A stretch of 64,000 nucleotides of DNA from Alphaproteobacteria bacterium. Its GTDB lineage: Bacteria > Pseudomonadota > Alphaproteobacteria > Acetobacterales > Acetobacteraceae. The notes beneath the pieces are model-generated. The model was given only the letters and a program-made list of their open reading frames with translations. It had not been told where the DNA came from and ran no database searches. The stretch is from the NCBI GenBank assembly GCA_017307285.1, contig JAFKFI010000074.1, forward strand, positions 1-64,000, given 5' to 3'. This document shows, piece after piece, positions 48,031-56,231 of this stretch. A program made the position numbers and the translations under genes. Position 1 is the stretch's first letter, and every line of letters begins with the position of its first letter.

Positions 48031-48222
48031 ATGATTCGGACCGTTCTCACCATCGCCGCTATTGGCGCGACGCTCGGCCTCGCCGCCTGCGAGCAGCCCG
48101 GCCCCGCGCAGCGGGCCGGCCAGAGCATCGACCAGGCCGGGCGCAACCTCAGCGACGCGGTGAACCCGAAGGGGCCGGCCGAGAAGGCCGGGCGGGCGGT
48201 GGATCGGGCGTTGGGGGAGTAG
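48031..48222 (+). CDS. Small entericidin-like lipoprotein
   Basis: 63 residues, ATG preceded by CAGGAG. Signal peptide ending in the lipobox LAAC with Cys20, then a short mature part rich in Ala, Gly, Gln and Asp (QRAGQSIDQAGRNLSDAV). Size and composition fit EcnA/EcnB-type or related small lipoproteins, for which this name is only by resemblance. Probably outer-membrane. Confidence 0.7.
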   Translation: MIRTVLTIAAIGATLGLAACEQPGPAQRAGQSIDQAGRNLSDAVNPKGPAEKAGRAVDRALGE

Positions 48223-48242
48223 CCTTTTCCCATCCATTTTCT

Positions 48243-48353
48243 CCTCCTCCCATTGCGGGAGGAGGTTGGGAGGAGGTGTTCTGTGTGCTGGTTAGCTGGC
48301 CTCCCAGCGTGCGGCAGCCCCTCACCCCGGCCCTCTCCCACAAGGGGAGAGGG
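48243..48353. repeat. GC-rich palindromic repeat, copy D
   Basis: Two hairpins: CCTCCTCCC...GGGAGGAGG (48243-48265) and CCCTCTCCC...GGGGAGAGGG (48331-48353), the latter sharing its core CCCTCTCCCACAAGGGGAG with copies A and B. The region between them holds an imperfect match that closes the outer stem. It lies four bases after the der stop on the minus strand. Confidence 0.75.
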
Positions 48354-48356
48354 AGC

Positions 48357-49688
48357 CTATCTTTCCACGTACGGATTCCTTGTCCCCCGCAGCTGCAGGC
48401 GGATCGGGGTGCCGGGCAGCTCGAAATGCTCGCGCAGGCCGTTGACCAGGTAGCGCTGGTAGTCCTCCGGCATCTGCTCGGCGCGGGTGCCGAAGGCGAC
48501 GAAGGTGGGCGGGCGGGCCTTGGCCTGCGTGATGTAGCGCAGCTTGAGGCGGCGCCCGTCCACCAGCGGCGGCGGGTGGCGTTCGAGTGCCGCCTCGAAC
48601 CAGCGGTTCAGCTCGCCGGTGGCAACCCGGGTATTCCAGATCGCGTAGGCACGCCGCACCGCGGGCAGCAGCCGGTCGAGGCCGGCTCCGGTGAGGGCGG
48701 AGAACGCGATGACCTCAATGCCGCGCATCTGGGCGAGGCTGGTCTGCAGCCGGTCGGTGATCGCGCGGCGCGCGGCGTTGCGGTCGGCGACCGAGTCCCA
48801 TTTGTTGAGCGCGAGGACGCAGGCCCGGCCCTCGCGCTCGATCAGCTTGGCGATCTGCAGATCCTGGTCGTGGATGCCCTCGACGGCGTCCACCGTGAGC
48901 ACCACCACCTCGGCCATCTTCAGCGCCTCGATCGCGGCGCTGACCGACATTTTTTCCAGCGCCGCCTCGATGCGGGCGCGGCGGCGGAGGCCGGCGGTGT
49001 CCACCAGCTCGATCTCGCCCTGCTCGTCGGCGATCCGCACCGCCACCGCGTCGCGGGTGAGGCCGGGCTCGGGCCCGGTGATCATCCGCTCGGCGCCGAA
49101 CAGGCGGTTGACCAGCGTGCTCTTGCCGGCGTTCGGCCGCCCGACGATGGCGAGCTTGAGCGGCCGCTCCGCCTCCGGGGCCGCCTCGGCCTCGGGCGGC
49201 ACGCGGTCGGCGATCTCGCCCATCAGCTCGGAAATGCCCTCGCCATGCTCGGCGGAGACCGCCAATGGCTCGCCGAGGCCGAGGGAGAAGGATTCGAGCA
49301 CGGCGGAGTTGACCGAGCGGCCCTCCGCCTTGTTGGCGATCAGCAGCACGGGCCGTCCCTGGCGCCGCAGCCAGCGGGCGAAATGCTCGTCGGCGGGGGT
49401 TATCCCGGCGCGGGCGTCGATCACGAACAGCACGAGGTCGGCCGTCGCCACCGCCGTCTCCGAGGAGGTCCGCATGCGGCCGGGCAGGGTCTCGGGGGCG
49501 GCTTCCTCCAGCCCCGCCGTGTCCACCAGGCGCACGTTGCGCCCGCGCAGCATCGCCTCCGCCTCCTTGCGGTCGCGCGTCACACCGGGCGTGTCGGAGA
49601 CGAGCGCCGCCCGCCGTCCCGCCAGGCGGTTAAACAGCGTCGATTTTCCGACATTGGGTCGGCCGGCGATGACGACGAGCGGCGGCAT
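48357..49688 (-). CDS. der: Ribosome biogenesis GTPase Der
   Basis: 443 residues with two tandem G domains: VIAGRPNVGKSTLFNRLAG near residue 9 and IVGRPNAGKSTLVNRLFG near 180, each with its DTAGL and the second with NKWD. The C-terminal KH-like domain follows (GELNRWFEAALERHPPP). Der acts late in 50S subunit assembly. Its ATG overlaps the nadK stop (TGATG). Confidence 0.96.
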   Translation of the reverse strand: MPPLVVIAGRPNVGKSTLFNRLAGRRAALVSDTPGVTRDRKEAEAMLRGRNVRLVDTAGLEEAAPETLPGRMRTSSETAVATADLVLFVIDARAGITPADEHFARWLRRQGRPVLLIANKAEGRSVNSAVLESFSLGLGEPLAVSAEHGEGISELMGEIADRVPPEAEAAPEAERPLKLAIVGRPNAGKSTLVNRLFGAERMITGPEPGLTRDAVAVRIADEQGEIELVDTAGLRRRARIEAALEKMSVSAAIEALKMAEVVVLTVDAVEGIHDQDLQIAKLIEREGRACVLALNKWDSVADRNAARRAITDRLQTSLAQMRGIEVIAFSALTGAGLDRLLPAVRRAYAIWNTRVATGELNRWFEAALERHPPPLVDGRRLKLRYITQAKARPPTFVAFGTRAEQMPEDYQRYLVNGLREHFELPGTPIRLQLRGTRNPYVER

Positions 49689-50524
49689 CAGGCAGTGAAT
49701 TGTTCGGTGATGATGCGCTCGGAGAGGCCCTGGTCGGGGTCGAATAGCACCGTGACCTCGATCGCACGGTCCTCGCTCACCGCGACCGAGACTACGTCGC
49801 GGACCTCGGTGAAGTCGGCCACCGCCGCGACTGGGCGCTTGTCGGTCTCCAGCACCTCGAACAGCACCTCGGCCGAGCTAGGCAGCAGCGCGCCGCGCCA
49901 GCGGCGGGGGCGGAAGGCGCTGATCGGCGTCAGCGGCAGGAGATTGGCCGAGAGCGGCACGATGGGGCCGTGGGCCGAGAGGTTGTAGGCGGTGGAGCCC
50001 GCAGGGGTGGACACCAGGATGCCGTCGCAGATCAGCTCCTCGAGCCGCACCCGGCCGTCCACCGTGATGCGGATTTTTGCCGCCTGACGGAGCTGGCGCA
50101 GCAGGCTGACTTCGTTGAGCGCCAGCGCCTCTTCCACCGCGTCGCTCAGCGTCGTGGCGCGCATCCTAAGCGGGTGAAGCACGGCGGCCTGCGCGGCGAG
50201 CAGGCGCTTCGGGAGGTCGTCCTCGCCGAACGGGTTCATCAGGAAGCCGACCGAGCCGCAATTCATCCCATAGACCGGGATACCGCGCCTGAGCCCTCGG
50301 CGCCCGAGTGCTCGATGCAGCGTCTCCAGCATGAAGCCGTCGCCGCCGAGTGCGACGACGCAGCCGGCCTCCGGCAACGGGCAATCGCCGTAGCGCGCCA
50401 CCAGCCGTGCCCGACTGTCGGCGGCAAGCTCGGTGGGCGCGTTGACGAAGGCGATCTCACCCGGCCCGACCCGCAGCGAGGGCAGGGCGGCGGCGGCGGT
50501 GAGTTCCGGAACCAGGGGACTCAA
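49688..50524 (-). CDS. nadK: NAD kinase
   Basis: 278 residues from a TTG at 50524 that overlaps the upstream stop (TTGA). [11 protein letters not shown] is the NAD-kinase GGDG motif; [13 protein letters not shown] and [24 protein letters not shown] are the other family signatures. Phosphorylates NAD to NADP. No ATG or GTG lies near; the next in-frame Met is inside the GGDG motif. Middle gene of nitrilase-nadK-der. Confidence 0.92.
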   Translation of the reverse strand: MSPLVPELTAAAALPSLRVGPGEIAFVNAPTELAADSRARLVARYGDCPLPEAGCVVALGGDGFMLETLHRALGRRGLRRGIPVYGMNCGSVGFLMNPFGEDDLPKRLLAAQAAVLHPLRMRATTLSDAVEEALALNEVSLLRQLRQAAKIRITVDGRVRLEELICDGILVSTPAGSTAYNLSAHGPIVPLSANLLPLTPISAFRPRRWRGALLPSSAEVLFEVLETDKRPVAAVADFTEVRDVVSVAVSEDRAIEVTVLFDPDQGLSERIITEQFTA

Positions 50525-51357
50525 GCGAGCTTCCGATGCTCCAGTACCGGCATATCGCGCCGCACCCGCTTGGTGACTGACTGATCGATGCGCGCGGTGG
50601 CCCAGCCGACGCCGTCGGAGACCTTGGCGACGATGGTGCCCCACGGGTCGCAGAGCAGCGAGTGGCCGTAGGTGAAGCGCGGCTCGCCGGCGCCGTCGAG
50701 ATGCTTGCCCCAGGTCGCGGGGGCGGCGAACCAGCACTGGGTCTCGATCGCGCGGGCGCGGATCAACACGTCCCAATGGTCGCGCCCGGTGGGCACGGTG
50801 AAGGCCGACGGCAGGAAGATCAGCTCCGCGCCGGCGCGGCGCAAGGCGAGGAATAGCTCCGGGAAGCGGATGTCGTAGCACACCGCGCAGCCCACCTTCA
50901 CGCCGTCAGCCTCGTAGGTGACCACCTCGTCGCCGGAGCCGTAGGTGGAGCTTTCGCGGTAGCCCTTGCCGTCGGGCGCGACGATGTCGAACAGGTGGAT
51001 TTTCCTGTAGCGCGCGATCTCGCTGCCCTGCGGATCGAACACAACGGTGGTGTTGAACAGCTTCTCGCCGCCCTTTTCGGCGAGCGAGCCGCCGTGCACG
51101 TGGATGCGCTCCTTGCGCGCCACTGAGCGGAGGAACTCATAGGCCGGGCCACCGGGCTCGTTGGAGCCGCGCGCCGGCAGCATTTCGGCCTGCTCGAACT
51201 TGGCGCCGCGATTGCCGCCGAGGCATGTCCACATCTCCGGCAGGCTAACGATGTTCGGCCGGTCGGCGGCGATGGCCTCACCGATCAGCCGTCCCGCCTG
51301 GGCGATATTCTCCGCCTTGTCATGGCCGGGGCTCATCTGCACGACACTGACGCGCAT
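50521..51357 (-). CDS. Carbon-nitrogen hydrolase (nitrilase superfamily)
   Basis: 278 residues with the complete catalytic triad: Glu41 (SLPEMW), Lys119 (RYRKIHLFD) and Cys160 ([10 protein letters not shown]). This pattern is of the Nit1/Nit2 omega-amidase branch, which hydrolyses deaminated glutathione or 2-oxo-glutaramate-type amides (inference on substrate). Coupled to nadK by a TTGA overlap. Confidence 0.93.
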   Translation of the reverse strand: MRVSVVQMSPGHDKAENIAQAGRLIGEAIAADRPNIVSLPEMWTCLGGNRGAKFEQAEMLPARGSNEPGGPAYEFLRSVARKERIHVHGGSLAEKGGEKLFNTTVVFDPQGSEIARYRKIHLFDIVAPDGKGYRESSTYGSGDEVVTYEADGVKVGCAVCYDIRFPELFLALRRAGAELIFLPSAFTVPTGRDHWDVLIRARAIETQCWFAAPATWGKHLDGAGEPRFTYGHSLLCDPWGTIVAKVSDGVGWATARIDQSVTKRVRRDMPVLEHRKLA

Positions 51358-51407
51358 ACAGGCTCTCCTCTGGGCGGTGCGGCGGCATCAAGCACGTCCC
51401 GCGCACT

Positions 51408-51428
51408 GCCGGCAAGCTTGGGCCGGCA
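51408..51428. terminator. Hairpin after the PepSY gene, no T-run
   Basis: TGCCGGC (51408-51414) and GCCGGCA (51422-51428) form a 7-bp stem with a 7-base loop. It lies between the convergently spaced PepSY and nitrilase genes. Without a T-run it is a weak terminator candidate. Confidence 0.3.
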
Positions 51429-51450
51429 GGGCACCGTGCGGGCGGTCAGG

Positions 51451-51711
51451 CTATTTCGGTTTCTCCGACAGGATCGCCCCGGTCTTCGGGTCGGCATGGA
51501 ACTTGACGATCTTGCCGTTGTGGACCGCGTAGCCCTCCCAGTGGCCGTCATCCGCCTCCAGGCCGGAGACGTGGCTGTACCCCATCCCGGTTAGCTTCTG
51601 CGTGACCTGCTCCTGGCTCATCCAATCGGCTCCGGGCTTGTCGGCACGGGCGGCCACGCTGCCGATCATCAGGGCGCCGACGATCGCGGCAAGGGTATCA
51701 AGTTTGCGCAT
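51451..51711 (-). CDS. PepSY-domain periplasmic protein
   Basis: 86 residues from the ATG at 51711 (AAGGAG upstream). Signal peptide ending near VAARA. The mature part is one PepSY-like unit: WMSQEQVTQKLTGMGYSHVSG, GHWEGYAVHNGKIVKFHADP and TGAILSEKPK. Small PepSY proteins of this kind are thought to bind or inhibit peptides or sense envelope state; function unknown. Confidence 0.82.
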   Translation of the reverse strand: MRKLDTLAAIVGALMIGSVAARADKPGADWMSQEQVTQKLTGMGYSHVSGLEADDGHWEGYAVHNGKIVKFHADPKTGAILSEKPK

Positions 51712-51771
51712 CCTGAGCTCCTTTGAATTCACCAACCAGCCACAACGCGAGAGGGGAGCCGCAGTGCCCGC

Positions 51772-52209
51772 CTAGCTGGGCCAGTCGAGTTTCGGTTCGG
51801 TCCTCGAATCGCTGCGGCGAATACGCGGCGTGCGGGACAACTCCGCCCGGCGGCGGTCGGCCTCCGGCTCGTCGTGGAGATGATGCGCCGCCGGCGGGAT
51901 TGGCGGGCGGCTGATGACCGGCTCGGCCCTTGGCTCGCTGCGGCGCCGCGGCACTCCGGGGGGAGGCGCCGCGTAGATCGCTTCGTCGTAATGGGCGTGA
52001 TGCACCACCGGCTCGGGCATTCGCAGGGCAAGGCTGCGGATCTCGCCCTGAATTTCGTCGAGCCGCGCCTCGATTGCTTCCAGCCGGCCCTTCACCCCGA
52101 ACACCGCAAAGGGCATGAGCAGGAGGGCCAGCGCATAGAGCAGCGCGGGTACCAAGACCAGGATCGGTACCCACCAGGGGAGCCAGTCGGGCAGCGCGGG
52201 CATCGACAT
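51772..52209 (-). CDS. Single-TM hypothetical protein with coiled-coil-like helix
   Basis: 145 residues. One long hydrophobic segment (about 8-38, WWVPILVLVPALLYALALLLM) is followed by a charged helix RLEAIEARLDEIQGEIRSLAL with heptad-like spacing, then a Pro/Arg/His-rich disordered tail (RPPIPPAAHHLHDEP). No family recognised. Likely an inner-membrane protein with the tail in the cytoplasm. Confidence 0.65.
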   Translation of the reverse strand: MSMPALPDWLPWWVPILVLVPALLYALALLLMPFAVFGVKGRLEAIEARLDEIQGEIRSLALRMPEPVVHHAHYDEAIYAAPPPGVPRRRSEPRAEPVISRPPIPPAAHHLHDEPEADRRRAELSRTPRIRRSDSRTEPKLDWPS

Positions 52210-52301
52210 GGCACGATCGTAGCATTGCCGCGTCGCGTCGATCCATCCTTAGCGATTATCTGTGAATCGCCGCATCCTGTGCTCGGCTCGATCGCCACCC
52301 A

Positions 52302-53516
52302 TCAGACGTTGGCGCCCTCGATCAGGTCGCCGAAGCGGTCCCAGGTCTTGCCGTTCCAGCGCATCATCTGCAGCTGGCGCAGCGGGCGGTAATTGGTCGG
52401 GCTGGTGGTCTGGGTGATGCCGGGCAGCAGGATCGGGTTCGCCAGGTGATCCAGGCTGAGCGCCTGGTGCATGATGTTCTTGCGCGAGAGATCATTGCCG
52501 CAAGCTCGTAGGATATGGACCATCGTCTGCGGCAGGCCGTAGCCGTAGACGTTGCCGGAATCCTTGAGATCGCCGTCCGGGTAGTATTTGGCCATGAAGT
52601 CGCGCCAGCCTTGCATTCCAGGGTCCTTGGCCCACGCGGGGTCGGTCGAATCCTTGAGGAAGGCGGAGCTGACGATGCCGATGCCGCGCTCGGGGCCGGC
52701 CGGGTTCATCACCACGCCGACCGAGACCGAGACGTTGCTCATGAGGTGCAGTGGGTGCCAGTCGAGCTCGCTCACCTTGCGGATGACGAGGGCGGCAAAC
52801 TTAGTGGAGGCCGCGTTCATCAGCACGTCGCAGCCGGCGCTCTTGAGGCTGACGAGCTGGCTGTCGACCGTTGCGTCGGTCAGCTCGAAGGAGACGGTGG
52901 GGACGTCCTTCATCGCCTCCGCGCCGAGCACGTCCTGTATCCCGGCGATGTAGTCCTTACCGAAATCATCGTTCTGGTAGATGATGCCGAGCTTGCCCTT
53001 GGGCCTCTCGCGCTGGATGTATTTCGCGTAGATCTGCGCCTCGGTGCGGTAGCTCGGCTGCCAGCCGATGGTCCACGGGTGCTCCTTGTAGTCGCCCCAT
53101 TTGTCGGCGCCCGTCGCCAGGAACAGATGCGGGACCTTCTTCTGATTGAGGTATTTGACCACGGCGGTGTTGGACGCGGTGCCCAGGGTGTTGAACAGGA
53201 AGGCAACGCCGTCCTGCTCCACCAGCCGGCGGATCTGCTCGACGGTCTTGGGTGGGCTCGCTGCGTCGTCGTAGGTGATGAAGTTGACCTTGCGGCCGTT
53301 GATCCCGCCCTGCTCGTTGATCATGCGGAAGTAGACCGCCTCGGTCCGCCCGATCGCCGCGTAGCCTGAGGCGGGGCCGCTATAGGGCATGGTGTTGCCG
53401 ATCTTGATCTCGGTGTCGGTGACGCCTGGCCACTGCTCGGCATGGGCTCGGCGGGCGAGGGCAGGGGCGGCCAGTACAGCGGCGGCGGCGCGCAGCACGG
53501 TCCTTCGACGCAGCAT
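52302..53516 (-). CDS. ABC transporter substrate-binding protein, branched-chain amino acid type
   Basis: 404 residues from the ATG at 53516. N-terminal signal with RRRTVLRAAAAVL, possibly Tat-type, cut near ARRAHA. The mature protein is a LivK-like periplasmic binding protein: ITDTEIKIGNTMPYSG-like opening, INEQGGINGRKVNFITYDDA, EQDGVAFLFNTLGTA and IYQNDDFGKDY. Members of this group bind branched-chain amino acids, aromatic acids or other organic acids. No liv permease genes are adjacent. Confidence 0.92.
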   Translation of the reverse strand: MLRRRTVLRAAAAVLAAPALARRAHAEQWPGVTDTEIKIGNTMPYSGPASGYAAIGRTEAVYFRMINEQGGINGRKVNFITYDDAASPPKTVEQIRRLVEQDGVAFLFNTLGTASNTAVVKYLNQKKVPHLFLATGADKWGDYKEHPWTIGWQPSYRTEAQIYAKYIQRERPKGKLGIIYQNDDFGKDYIAGIQDVLGAEAMKDVPTVSFELTDATVDSQLVSLKSAGCDVLMNAASTKFAALVIRKVSELDWHPLHLMSNVSVSVGVVMNPAGPERGIGIVSSAFLKDSTDPAWAKDPGMQGWRDFMAKYYPDGDLKDSGNVYGYGLPQTMVHILRACGNDLSRKNIMHQALSLDHLANPILLPGITQTTSPTNYRPLRQLQMMRWNGKTWDRFGDLIEGANV

Positions 53517-53593
53517 TACGATCCTCCCGGTTGGCGCGGCTCTCGATGGCCGGCTCGGCGGCAGAGTAACGCCGTTCGGCAAGCGGCGAACAC

Positions 53594-53624
53594 GAAAAAG
53601 GGCGGCCCGAGGACCGCCCCTTTG
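53594..53624 (-). terminator. Rho-independent terminator of the atp F0 operon
   Basis: On the minus strand GGGGCGG and CCGCCC form the stem (one bulge) around TCCTCGGG, followed by TTTTT. It lies 24 bases after the atpF stop. The plus-strand reading also has a short T-run, so it may work in both directions. Confidence 0.8.
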
Positions 53625-53647
53625 TCAGCACATGCGGGATACCGGGT

Positions 53648-54160
53648 TCAGGCGGCGCGGCGGGTGGCCAGCGCGGTCGGCAGCTGGTCGATCGCGTGGT
53701 CGATCAGCTTGGCATCGGCTTCCGCGCTCAATCCGGATGCCAGCACCTGGCGGGCGGCGGCGGTGGCGACCTCGGCGGCGGTGAGGCGGACCTCGTCGAG
53801 CGCCGCTTTCTCGGCGGCGGCGATGCGGTCGACGGCCATCTGCTCGCGCCGGCGCGACGCCGTCTCCGCCTCAGCGGCAGCGGCGGCGGCAACGGTGGCG
53901 GCCTGTGCCTGCGCCCCTTCGACCAGCTGCCGCGCATCCTCGATGGCAGCGGCGCGGCGCGCCTCGGCGTCACGCAGCATCGCCTCGGCTTCCTGACGCA
54001 GCCGCGATGCCTCGGCGAGGCTTTCGCGGACGGCCTCGGTGCGCGAGTCAAGGATCTTGGCCATCGCCTGCCACAGCTTACGGCCGAAGAACACGAAGAA
54101 CAGGATGAAGGCGATGACGACCCAGGTCGGCGGCTCAGCCCAAAGATTTTCGCCGTGCAT
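53648..54160 (-). CDS. atpF: F0F1 ATP synthase subunit b
   Basis: 170 residues. One N-terminal TM segment (WVVIAFILFFVFFG) followed by a long Ala/Glu/Arg-rich helix (RLRQEAEAMLRDAEARRAAAI), the peripheral stalk. Last gene of atpI-atpB-atpE-b'-b; a terminator follows. Pairs with the b' subunit encoded just upstream. Confidence 0.93.
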   Translation of the reverse strand: MHGENLWAEPPTWVVIAFILFFVFFGRKLWQAMAKILDSRTEAVRESLAEASRLRQEAEAMLRDAEARRAAAIEDARQLVEGAQAQAATVAAAAAAEAETASRRREQMAVDRIAAAEKAALDEVRLTAAEVATAAARQVLASGLSAEADAKLIDHAIDQLPTALATRRAA

Positions 54161-54180
54161 GGCGGGTCAAACTCCTGTGC

Positions 54181-54759
54181 TCAGCGGCCGCGCGCGGCGA
54201 GCGCGCTGCCGACGGCGCCCTCGATGGCGCGCGTGTCGGGCGCGGTTCCGGTCAGCCGCTGAATGACTGTGGTGGTCGTCTCGGTCGCCACCTGACGGAG
54301 CGCGCTCATCGCCGCGCTCCGCGCCTCGCCGATGCGCTGCTCGGCCTCCTGCAGCTGCCTCTCCAACCGCTCGTTGAGGGCGGCGGTCTGCGTTGCGGCT
54401 TCCTGCTTCGCGCGGTCCACCGCCGCGTTGATCGCGGCCTGCGCCTCGGCGCGCGCCCGCGCGATGGTCGCGGTGAGCTCGGTCACGGCCTCGGTAGATT
54501 TGGTCTTCATCGCGTGGGCGGCCTCGAGATCGGCTTCGAGGGTCGCGGCACGCTGGTCGAGCACCGACGAGACCTGCGGCAAGGCCCAGCGCGAGACGAG
54601 GATGTAGAGGATGATGAAGATGATCGCGCCCCAGACGACCTGGCTCGTCGTCAGAGGGTTGGCGAAATCGAGCTGCGGCATCCCCTCCGCCGCCATCGCC
54701 ATGCCCGGAAGGCACAGCGCGGCGGTGGCGATAGCCGCGATCCGGCTGGGGCGCCGCAT
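54181..54759 (-). CDS. F0F1 ATP synthase subunit b'
   Basis: 192 residues. N-terminal hydrophobic segment (AAIATAALCLPGMAMAAEG) resembling a cleavable signal peptide, then the b-type TM segment QVVWGAIIFIILYILVSRWALP and a long coiled-coil-like helix ending with ATETTTTVIQRLTG. This is the b' subunit found in Alphaproteobacteria and photosynthetic bacteria, forming a heterodimeric stalk with b. The extra N-terminal segment is discussed under findings. Confidence 0.9.
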   Translation of the reverse strand: MRRPSRIAAIATAALCLPGMAMAAEGMPQLDFANPLTTSQVVWGAIIFIILYILVSRWALPQVSSVLDQRAATLEADLEAAHAMKTKSTEAVTELTATIARARAEAQAAINAAVDRAKQEAATQTAALNERLERQLQEAEQRIGEARSAAMSALRQVATETTTTVIQRLTGTAPDTRAIEGAVGSALAARGR

Positions 54760-54764
54760 CGGGA

Positions 54765-54989
54765 TCAGACGAACAGGATGATGAAGGCGATGACGAGCGC
54801 GTACAGGGCGACCGCTTCCGTGAGCGCGAAGCCCAGGATGGCGAGGCCGAACACGTTGTCGCGGGCCGCCGGGTTGCGGGCGACGCTGTTCACCAGGGCG
54901 GCGAAGATGTTGCCGATACCGACGCCCACCCCGGCCAGCGCGATCACGGCGATACCCGCGCCAAGCTGCTTTGCAGAGATCAAGTCCAT
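54765..54989 (-). CDS. atpE: F0F1 ATP synthase subunit c
   Basis: 74 residues, two TM helices. The first is Gly/Ala-rich ([20 protein letters not shown]), the polar loop is [12 protein letters not shown], and the second carries the proton-binding Glu58 in [14 protein letters not shown]. Forms the rotating c-ring. Confidence 0.96.
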   Translation of the reverse strand: MDLISAKQLGAGIAVIALAGVGVGIGNIFAALVNSVARNPAARDNVFGLAILGFALTEAVALYALVIAFIILFV

Positions 54990-55061
54990 CGGAGGATTCC
55001 TTTCGTTGCGTGCGAGTGGACCGGGCGGAACTCGCCCGGCGCCAAGCGGTGGAGGGAAGGG

Positions 55062-55820
55062 TTAGTGGAGGTGAACCGCGTCGTGCAGGTAGATGCAGGT
55101 GAGGATGGCGAAGACGTAGGCCTGCAGCACGGCGACCAAAAACTCGAAGCCGATCAGCAGAACGTTCACGCCGAGCGAGACGGCGGCCGGCAGCCAGCCG
55201 ACCAGCCCGGCGGCGCCGAGCATCACGACGAACGCGCCGAACACCTCCAGCATCACGTGGCCGGCCATCATGTTGGCGAACAACCGGACCGAGAGCGAGA
55301 TGAGGCGCGAGAGATAGGAGAGGATTTCGATCGGCACCAGCAGCGGCAGCAGCACCTTCGGCACGCCCTGCGGCACGAAGTAGCTGAAGAAATGAAAGCC
55401 GTGCATCCAGATGCCGACCACCGTGGTCATCACGAACACCAGCACGGTGAGCGCCAGCGTCACCGCGATATGGCTGGTGAAGGTGAAGAACAGCGGGAAC
55501 ACGCCGAGCAGGTTGCCCAGCAGGATGAAGGCGAACAGCGTGAAGACGAACGGGAAGAACTTGCGGCCGCCGTGCCCGATGGTGTTCTCGCACATGCCGA
55601 GCACGCCGGTATAGGCGAGCTCCGCCAGCGACTGCAGCCGCCCCGGCACCATCGCGCGCCGCCGCATGCCGATTACCAGGGTGCCGAGGATCAGCACGCA
55701 GGCGACCAGCATCATCACGTTGGATTGCGTGAAGTAAACCGACGCGCCGGGCTCGCCGAAGGCCGTGGTCAGCTTGAACTGACCCATCGCGTCGATGCTG
55801 CCGCCCGATTCGCTCGCCAC
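55062..55820 (-). CDS. atpB: F0F1 ATP synthase subunit a
   Basis: 252 residues, five to six TM segments. LISLSVRLFANMMAGHVML contains the essential Arg of the half-channel next to the c-ring; FFSYFVPQGVPKVLLPLLVPIE is also typical. Member of the F0 operon; the F1 genes (alpha, beta, gamma, delta, epsilon) are not in this window, as is usual in Alphaproteobacteria where F0 and F1 operons are separate. Confidence 0.96.
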   Translation of the reverse strand: MASESGGSIDAMGQFKLTTAFGEPGASVYFTQSNVMMLVACVLILGTLVIGMRRRAMVPGRLQSLAELAYTGVLGMCENTIGHGGRKFFPFVFTLFAFILLGNLLGVFPLFFTFTSHIAVTLALTVLVFVMTTVVGIWMHGFHFFSYFVPQGVPKVLLPLLVPIEILSYLSRLISLSVRLFANMMAGHVMLEVFGAFVVMLGAAGLVGWLPAAVSLGVNVLLIGFEFLVAVLQAYVFAILTCIYLHDAVHLH

Positions 55821-55865
55821 CTTGCCGTCCCCACTCTCAATCCGTCGTCCGCCGATCGGCGAGGC

Positions 55866-56189
55866 CTAGTGTCGTGGCGCGAACACGCGCCAGACATTCA
55901 GCACCCCCGCCGCGCCTCCGAGAAAGACGAACACGATGAGGAAGGCCGGGCTGGTGTGCAGCCAGCGGTCCAGCCAGTAGCCGATGGCAACCGCCACGAC
56001 CAGCGCCGAGACCAGCTCCACTCCGACGCGCAGACCGATCCCGAGAGGGGACGGGCCGAGATCGCCGGGTTCTTTCCCGGCATCCGGCGGGGCTTGGTCG
56101 AGCCCCTGTCTGGCGCGCGCCGCACGCAGACGCTCCTCGAAGGAATTGTCCCCCGAAGGACCGCCCGGGCCACCCTGCTTCTCGCTCAT
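55866..56189 (-). CDS. atpI: ATP synthase-associated protein AtpI
   Basis: 107 residues from the ATG at 56189 (CAGGAG upstream). Charged, Gly/Pro-rich N-terminus (GGPGGPSGDNSFEERLR) and two TM segments at the end (VELVSALVVAVAIGYWLDRW and FLIVFVFLGGAAGVLNVWR). The AtpI pattern: small two-TM protein at the head of the F0 operon, aiding c-ring assembly or Mg2+ uptake. Confidence 0.87.
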   Translation of the reverse strand: MSEKQGGPGGPSGDNSFEERLRAARARQGLDQAPPDAGKEPGDLGPSPLGIGLRVGVELVSALVVAVAIGYWLDRWLHTSPAFLIVFVFLGGAAGVLNVWRVFAPRH

Positions 56190-56231
56190 GCTCGCTCCTG
56201 GCAAGTCGCCCTGCCGGAAGGCGTGGGCTTG

